The translations under genes were made by a program, and so were the position numbers. Below are positions 58,703 to 64,000 of a stretch of 64,000 bases of DNA, one piece after another. The first letter of the stretch is position 1. Each line of letters begins with the position of its first letter. The notes beneath the pieces were generated by a model. The model saw only the letters and a list, made by a program, of their open reading frames with translations. It was not told where the DNA came from and did no database searches. The stretch is from Nemophila menziesii (lineage: Eukaryota > Streptophyta > Magnoliopsida > Boraginales > Hydrophyllaceae): positions 19,343,001 to 19,407,000 of the forward strand of contig JARWIR010000018.1 in assembly GCA_029959085.1 (NCBI GenBank), in the 5' to 3' direction.

Positions 58703-58893
58703 CTTTGCCGGGAATGAAGAAAAATGAAAAAGAAAGAAAAAAATGAAAAAAGTTGAAAATTCATACAGTAGGAACCGGGAACCCGGATTCATCAAAACCG
58801 GGAACCCGGTTTGCTTCTGTACAAAAAAAAAGAGAAGAAAAAGAGAAAAGAAAAGAAAAAGAAAAATATGAATGAATAAAACATCCGGCAAAG
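58703..58893 (+). repeat. conserved inverted bracket CTTTGCCGG / CCGGCAAAG enclosing a palindrome pair
   Basis: CTTTGCCGG (58703-58711) and CCGGCAAAG (58885-58893) can pair. The same two words occur in the older element at 15316-15324 and 15462-15470. Between them here lie A/G-rich sequence and two further AACCGGG-AA-CCCGGTT copies (58773, with one change, and 58796), again 23 bp apart. Confidence 0.75.
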
Positions 58894-59435
58894 TGGAATT
58901 TTTCTGAAAATCATCTTATTTATAGTGGGTAGACATGGGACGCTAAATTGTTGCGTATATGGGTGAGTGAGAACATTTTTTGAGCGTTAACTCAAGCTCG
59001 AGGACACTGTTGATGGTAAGTGAGGAGAGAGCCAAAAGCTCACTTCAAATTTACCAAATATACATCCACACCCGTCCTTAAGCCAATATTATAACCATAA
59101 AGACCTCGTGATTCCTAAGTGCATAGTGAATTTATTATTCTGTTGATAGGGAATACACTAGGTGGAGCGTTCAAAGCGAGTTAGGATTAATGACCACCCT
59201 ATAGCCATCATACAGAGATGAGTACAAGTGTAACCTTCAAGCATTGCAACTTTAATTTTATGATTGAGATTAATTATGTTTGATATTGCATTCTAGATGT
59301 ATGTGTATATTAGTTTTTAGAGTTTGCTATATGAGATTTATCTTAAGAATTGCTTTAGGGTTTATTTGCTAGCTTCTACTTGTTTATACACTTACTTCTA
59401 CCCCTTTGTTTTGTTTTACTTTGTCGGGACGACAA

Positions 59436-59454
59436 AGGTTTGAGTTGGGGATCT
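59436..59454 (+). other. polypurine tract before the 3' LTR
   Basis: AAGGTTTGAGTTGGGGATCT directly precedes the LTR start and would prime plus-strand DNA synthesis. Equivalent positions exist before 16077 and, on the minus strand, after 19156. Similar GAGTTTGGGGTGG words occur at 56631, 58056 and 58603 inside the element. Confidence 0.75.
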
Positions 59455-61013
59455 TGATGTCTCCCTAATTGTTCTTATTTTCGACCCTTGGGAGACATCA
59501 TTTTTTGTGTTTATTTAATTAATTTGATAGACTTTTGGACTAAATTTGCACTAATCCGGAATTCCCTTTTTATTTCTAGCATTTTTAATTTATTAAACTT
59601 TTGCGCGTAATATTGGTATTTTTTAGTGAAAAGTTACAGGTTTTAGATGTTAGCTAGGAGAGGAATCCGAGGAGAAAGTCAAAGATCGTGAATTAGAGTC
59701 AAGACTTGAAGATAAATCCCGAAGATATTATTTTTAGAGCTGAAAATCCATTTTCCAGGCCATAGAGTGCTGATTTCGAGGTACTTAAGCGATGATTTAG
59801 CCGCTGACCTTTGAAGAGAAAACATTCCTTATCGAGTTACGGAACTTTAGCAACATGAATGAGGTCAATCGGAGTCATAACGCATCGGGAAAAGCCGTTT
59901 TAGTGAAGGTGTATTAGCAGTTACGGGATTTTGGGCTTAGAATTTGGGCTTGGACATTTAATTAGTATTTTATTTTCTGGTCCAAGCCCTAGTCCGAATT
60001 TATGCTTATAAAAGGAGGTCTGGACTTCTATTTTTCACACAATTCACATTCCACAAGATTAAACACCAGAGAGAAGCAACAGAAGGTAGAAAGAAGAAGC
60101 TACAAGAGTTGGAGTGGGTCTATAGCTCCGTTCGTAGTCATTCCAATTCCGGAAATTAGGTTCTTTTTATATTTTAATTTGTAAACAATATGAATTCCAT
60201 TTCTTTTAATTTAGTTTTTCTTTTTAATATGAGCTAAACTTTTCATAGTGCTTGAGAACAAACAATGGGTAAATCCCAATTTTATGAAATAACGAATGTT
60301 GAATTTGGGTTTATGTAAATTAAATTAGATTGGGTCTATTACTCTTTTCGATAATTGGTGATTATTTACTGTTTTTAGAGTCGCGAACTAAGAACGGATA
60401 TTAGTATCTAAGCTATTCCACATATGTGGCGTGTGGATCATCCTGACGGAGGGTTTAGGTATAGAATTAATTATTCAATCTACGATAAAAGCTATTGATT
60501 CTGACGAACTTAGCTAATTCTAGGGCCCATGAGGTAAAACACTTAATCATCCAACGGTGGATCATATTTACCCTGACGGGACTAGTGTCACTTTAGGATC
60601 GCCTTATAGTCCACCCTGACGGGGGTATAAGGAATTTAGAATCCCGACCATTGTAATTAACCAATTTAGCCCTTAAACAACATAAGTTAGGAAATAAGAT
60701 TGGGAGGATCCTTGCGTTCTCAAGTACTACTTCTCATATTGCGTTTTCACTCATTTTACTTGCGTCTTAGCTTTTAATTGCATTTATAATTTGTCTTTCA
60801 TTTAGTAGTTTTAATAAACAAAACCAACAAACATATTTTATTTACTTGCTTTCATAAGTGCAACCATTCATTATTTGCTAAACATTGTAGTCAACCATCC
60901 CGTCCTTGGAACGAATCTGTATTATCCTTATTACTACTTGGGACAACCGTACACTTGCGGTTGTGGTTCGATTATCACTTGCATTTATTTTTAGAACACA
61001 CAAAGGACCACCA
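59455..61013 (+). mobile_element. 3' LTR (1,559 bp)
   Basis: Same length as the 5' LTR, about 27 substitutions apart. Ends CCACCA, followed by the CCGTT duplication. Inverted start repeat at 59490-59500; CTGACGG words at 60443, 60499, 60572 and 60616. Confidence 0.95.
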
Positions 61014-61018
61014 CCGTT

Positions 61019-61973
61019 CCAACCGGGAGTACACTCTGGAGGACCATTTCGCATTCAAATATTCCAACTAAGGTCAGAATTTTCACTTGGAAAGCTTGTA
61101 ATAATGCTATACCAACTGGGAGAAATCTCGTAAAGAGATATTGTGACGTCGAAATTGAGTGTCAATGGTGCAAGATGGAACACGAAACACGGGAACATTT
61201 ACTTCTGACGTGTGAAATGGCAAAATTGGATGGGCAGGTTCGGCACTCCAAATCAACATTCGTCCCGAGATTGAAGATTTGGGAGATTGGATTCTTCAGA
61301 TCATTGAGACTTTTGTTACAGGTGGATGGCGACGGGACGTTGTTACCTCTTATATTCTATTGCTAATTTGGAATATTTGGAATATTTGGAATATTTGGAA
61401 TATTTGGAAATTCAAAATGAAAAGTAGGCATAGTAACTATCATTTCGAGCCTACTGACATTATAAGAACCGTGAACAAGAGTATGTCTGAACATTTTGGA
61501 TATGAATGGGTCAACAGTCAAGCGACACAGAGCACAAATACAAGCCACACAAATGACGACAATACTTATCTGGAGATTCAGACGAATACTGCATTCACTT
61601 GCGATGCCTCGTTTGGTCAACCACACACACCAACAGGTATCGGGGTGGTCCAGATTGATAAAGCTACTGGACATCGAACCGACTTTTCAATGATCACCAC
61701 GTGTAACTCGAGCGTTCAAGGGGAAGCGCAGGCGATTATTTATGCTTTAGACAGGGCAAGTCAAAATACACACGAGGGGGTAACCATCTTCTCGGACAAC
61801 CTTGAAAGTATTCAAGGTATACAGCAAGTGTCGGCTGCTGATTGGCGGCTCAGACCATGGATCAGGCACATCAAGAGACGGGCTATGGAGATTGGACCGG
61901 TGTTCTTTCAACATATCCCGCGAAGATTTAATGGTCGAGCAGACAGATTAGCTAAAGATGCCAGACACAGGGC
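61019..61973 (+). pseudogene. LINE ORF2 continuation: zf-RVT and RNase H (plus-strand arm)
   Basis: Continues the frame cut at 48223: SNIPTKVRIFTWKACNNAIP, then CQWCKMEHETREHLLLTCEM (the Cys/His zf-RVT motif) and RNase H (AFTCDASFGQPHTPTGIGVV, SSVQGEAQAIIYALDRA, TIFSDNLESIQGI, FNGRADRLAKDARHRA). One base is missing near 61229 relative to the other arm. Three extra 9-base units (TGGAATATT) at 61370-61405 add Asn-Ile-Trp repeats. It stops at about 61973 without the last 40 codons and without a poly(A) tail. Confidence 0.88.
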
Positions 61974-62293
61974 ATATTTGATTTTCTTTTGTCAATAAGT
62001 ATATTTGATACTCACGGCTAGTGCAAGAAAAACAAATCCCTTATTATAATTTGAGTACTGATAAAGGTTTTTTTCTAACCACAACAAAGCTAGAGAAATA
62101 GACTAACTTTGTAATCTTTTGAAACTATTTAGAAAAAATATAGATCTCTCAAACTGGAAAGAATATTCTCGTACCGTTTCTACTACTATGTTTCTTTCCA
62201 ACCTTTCTTATAATTTTAAATAGTTATGTGGTTTTTGTTGACAAAAATCAAAACTATCTACTCTAATACATATGTTTTGGAACAAAAAAAATA
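61974..62293 (+). repeat. duplicated block, copy B, resumed after the LINE insertion
   Basis: AGTATATTTGAT then CTCACGGCTAGTGC (61999-62024) matches copy A at about 29901-29935. The remainder to 62293 is AT-rich with no gene. Confidence 0.6.
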
Positions 62294-62474
62294 GAGTAAT
62301 GCTGGATATCATCCCAAATTATATCACTCTTTTATCACCTCTTAGGTGGATTTTAAATTGACCAATCATATGATTTCTCTTTCCTGATTTATTATTTTCT
62401 CTTTCCTTTATGATTGGTCCACCTAGGAGGCGATAAAAGGGTGATACGATTTTGGGTGATATCCAGCATTACTC
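62294..62474. mobile_element. MITE with long inverted repeats and 9-bp flanking repeats
   Basis: Left GAGTAATGCTGGATATCA and right TGATATCCAGCATTACTC are inverted. The match continues through TTTTATCACCTC and GGTGGA/TCCACC to about 75 bases. AAAAAAATA occurs on both sides, compatible with the 9-bp target duplications of Mutator-like elements, though the sequence is low complexity. Confidence 0.82.
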
Positions 62475-62480
62475 AAAAAA

Positions 62481-62650
62481 ATAATGATATATACCCAAAA
62501 TTCATACTACCTAATATATCATCCATGACGTAGAGTGAAATGGTTGGCTAAAATCGTTAATCTACTTATTCTTGATTTGATTAAAGATTTATTACTAATC
62601 AATTCACACCACGTCATGAGTGGTATGCGGATGGTATATATCACTACTCT
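62481..62650. mobile_element. foldback MITE related to 3409-3600
   Basis: AATGATATATACCCAAAATT at left and, inverted, GTGATATATACCATCC at right. The inner arms share CATCCATGACGTAG/CCACGTCATGAGTGG and the central GATTTGATTAAAGAT. It is only 6 bases from the preceding MITE. Confidence 0.7.
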
Positions 62651-62730
62651 TATAATTTTGGAAAGAATATTTATTTTCTTGAGCATTATTTAATCATATT
62701 TTTCTTTGAAACAAATTGGGGTTCCTTTTA

Positions 62731-63042
62731 TTTTGTATATTTTGATAAGTAAAAAATGAAAAGACAATTAGGTCAGACAATTTCTAGACGATTGAATAAG
62801 GTTTTCAGAGAAATCCCATCTACCATGTTAGTCCTCCGTCTACCTGAATGCACAATGTGATCAACTAATTTGTTTCCACGACGCGAAATATGCTTAAACC
62901 GCAAAAAAACATGACGTTTAGCAATTTTTCAAATTCGTTAAACAATTGGCTTAATTTTCCACCACGCAACTGACAATTGGCTTGATTTTCTATCACGCAA
63001 CTGACGACAACTTTATACCTTGAATAATTTCAAGGTTGTCCG
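62731..63042 (-). pseudogene. 5'-truncated LINE insertion (RNase H tail) with about 16-bp target duplication
   Basis: The minus strand reads DNLEIIQGIK at the right edge. After decay and a 31-bp internal duplication (62943-63005), it reads VFLRFKHISRRGNKLVDHIV and DGISLKTLFNRLEIV plus stop, matching the end of the RNase H domain at 47096-47350. Flanks AATTGGGGTTCCTTTT (62714-62729) and AATTGGGGTCCTTTTT (63043-63058) are a probable target duplication. Dead. Confidence 0.8.
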
Positions 63043-63058
63043 AATTGGGGTCCTTTTT

Positions 63059-64000
63059 AGTTAAGAAAACTTCTCTGACCAAAAAAAGTAAAAAAGCAAT
63101 AAAATAAACTTCAAGTATTTTATTAATCTGTATGATAAATATACAATAAAGTTACTAAAATTTATAGAGTTTTTAACTAATTCTAGTTTGGAGATTGTTC
63201 ATTCAAAGATTCTGGCTAACTTGAAAATTTATGTTGATATATTAGTATATCAGTTGTCAAACAAATTCGCAAAATATACTTGTTTAATAACCTAATCAAA
63301 TGTATAATTAATTTGTTTAAATATAAATAAGTTTTTGCTACACTATAAATACATATTACAGATATCAAATAACACGATAGGAATTTTCCTACCTAAAAGA
63401 TCGTAAACTCTATTACGACTGAAATAGCTAGGAACGCCTTCGAGGGTTTTTTTAGGATTATGGAAAATTTTCAATACACTGAAGAGGAATGAATGATATC
63501 TTTTTGCAAGGTTATTGAGATGAAGTGATTTATAATTTTTTGGACTCTTACTTATATTGTGCTAAATGTTTAAGACCTTTGGCTTAGTGTGTTTTGATTT
63601 TTGAAGTTTTTTGAACAAATAGGTGTCAGTTTTTAGGTTGAGTTTGAGGGTATGTGAAGAAGGGGTAAAACACAAGAATTGAATATGATATAGAGTTATA
63701 TTCCGATAATATTAATTCATTTAGACTTATTGGATATTGTAGGCAGGTGGGTTTCCATAAGGATTATAAGTCCATATGAAATAATATTATTTTGAATACT
63801 AAAAGGGTAACAACTAACAAGATTGGTAATATTATTGGTCCCAAAAGGATGTTTTTAAAAGGCTTTAACAATATTTTGGGCTTAATAAATCATGGGATTA
63901 ACAAAGATAGTTATAAGGATACACTTTATGATAAAATGCTCTCGGACACTCTTTCCCAAAAACCCTTTCATCTCCGATAAACCACCATAACCTTCACATT
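63059..64000 (+). repeat. duplicated block, copy B, right part, cut by window end
   Basis: Matches 34384-35290 over most of its length (AGATTCTGGCTAACTTGAAA, GGTAACAACTAACAAGATTG, ATTATTGGTCCCAA). A 62-codon open frame at 63792-63980 (NKIGNIIGPKRMFLKGFNNI) lies in the duplicated part and is not assignable. Confidence 0.78.

Larger units (their letters stand above)
48224..61013 (+). mobile_element. complete Athila-type Ty3/gypsy LTR retrotransposon (12,790 bp)
   Basis: Two LTRs of 1,559 bp each, flanked by perfect CCGTT target duplications (48219-48223 and 61014-61018) inside a LINE. Order: LTR, tRNA-Asp-type primer site, gag, protease, RT, RNase H, integrase, palindrome array, extra ORF, long 3' region, polypurine tract, LTR. 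I count about 27 substitutions and two 1-base indels between the LTRs by eye (under 2%), so the insertion is fairly recent. Gag-pol is inactivated. Long 3' region, extra ORF and primer type fit the Athila lineage; lineage assignment by RT tree was not possible here. Confidence 0.95.

Overview
The window is nuclear plant DNA, most likely from a eudicot. It is AT-rich and has one nuclear-type tRNA-Glu gene, one spliced plant-specific regulatory gene (NINJA/AFP family), and a dense layer of plant transposable elements: Athila-type Ty3/gypsy, Ty1/copia, L1-type LINEs with RNase H, hAT, Stowaway and foldback MITEs. I cannot name the species from the sequence.

Layout. 1-9 kb: decayed copia internal region and LTR, a foldback MITE, a 214-bp tandem duplication beside tRNA-Glu(CTC), a LINE RNase H relic and two minisatellites. 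9-12.6 kb: the only recognisable host protein gene, a NINJA-family repressor on the minus strand with an unusual glycine-rich block of about 250 residues, followed by an inverted, truncated copy of its last exon and 3' flank. 12.6-21.4 kb: a graveyard of Athila-like internal regions, LTRs and gag pieces, plus a copia LTR caught in a 510-bp tandem duplication. 21.4-23.6 kb: a 2.18-kb hAT element with near-perfect 8-bp target duplications. 25.6-29 kb: copia pol relic, foldback ends, GGT-rich runs and a solo LTR. 29.4-35.3 kb: a block repeated at 46.5-64 kb, each copy carrying different insertions. 37.5-46 kb: minus-strand Athila 5' end, solo LTR, LINE pieces, a (TA)n tract and palindrome-cored foldback elements. 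48.2-61.0 kb: a complete Athila-type element (12,790 bp) with two 1,559-bp LTRs and perfect 5-bp target duplications, inserted inside a LINE.

The complete Athila element has LTR, tRNA-Asp-type primer site, gag, protease, RT, RNase H, integrase, an extra intact 404-codon ORF, polypurine tract and LTR. Its gag-pol is broken by two frameshifts and four in-frame stops, although its LTRs differ at only about 27 sites by eye. Between pol and the extra ORF, and again downstream of it, lie ten copies of an interrupted palindrome (AACCGGG-AA-CCCGGTT). Eight of the ten form pairs spaced exactly 23 bp. An older relative at 12.6-17.6 kb has a different palindromic word (GGTGCACC) in the same place. This swappable palindrome array next to a non-canonical ORF is the best candidate here for an undescribed system.

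Limits: all similarity statements are by eye from translated motifs and direct sequence comparison. Boundaries of decayed elements are approximate.
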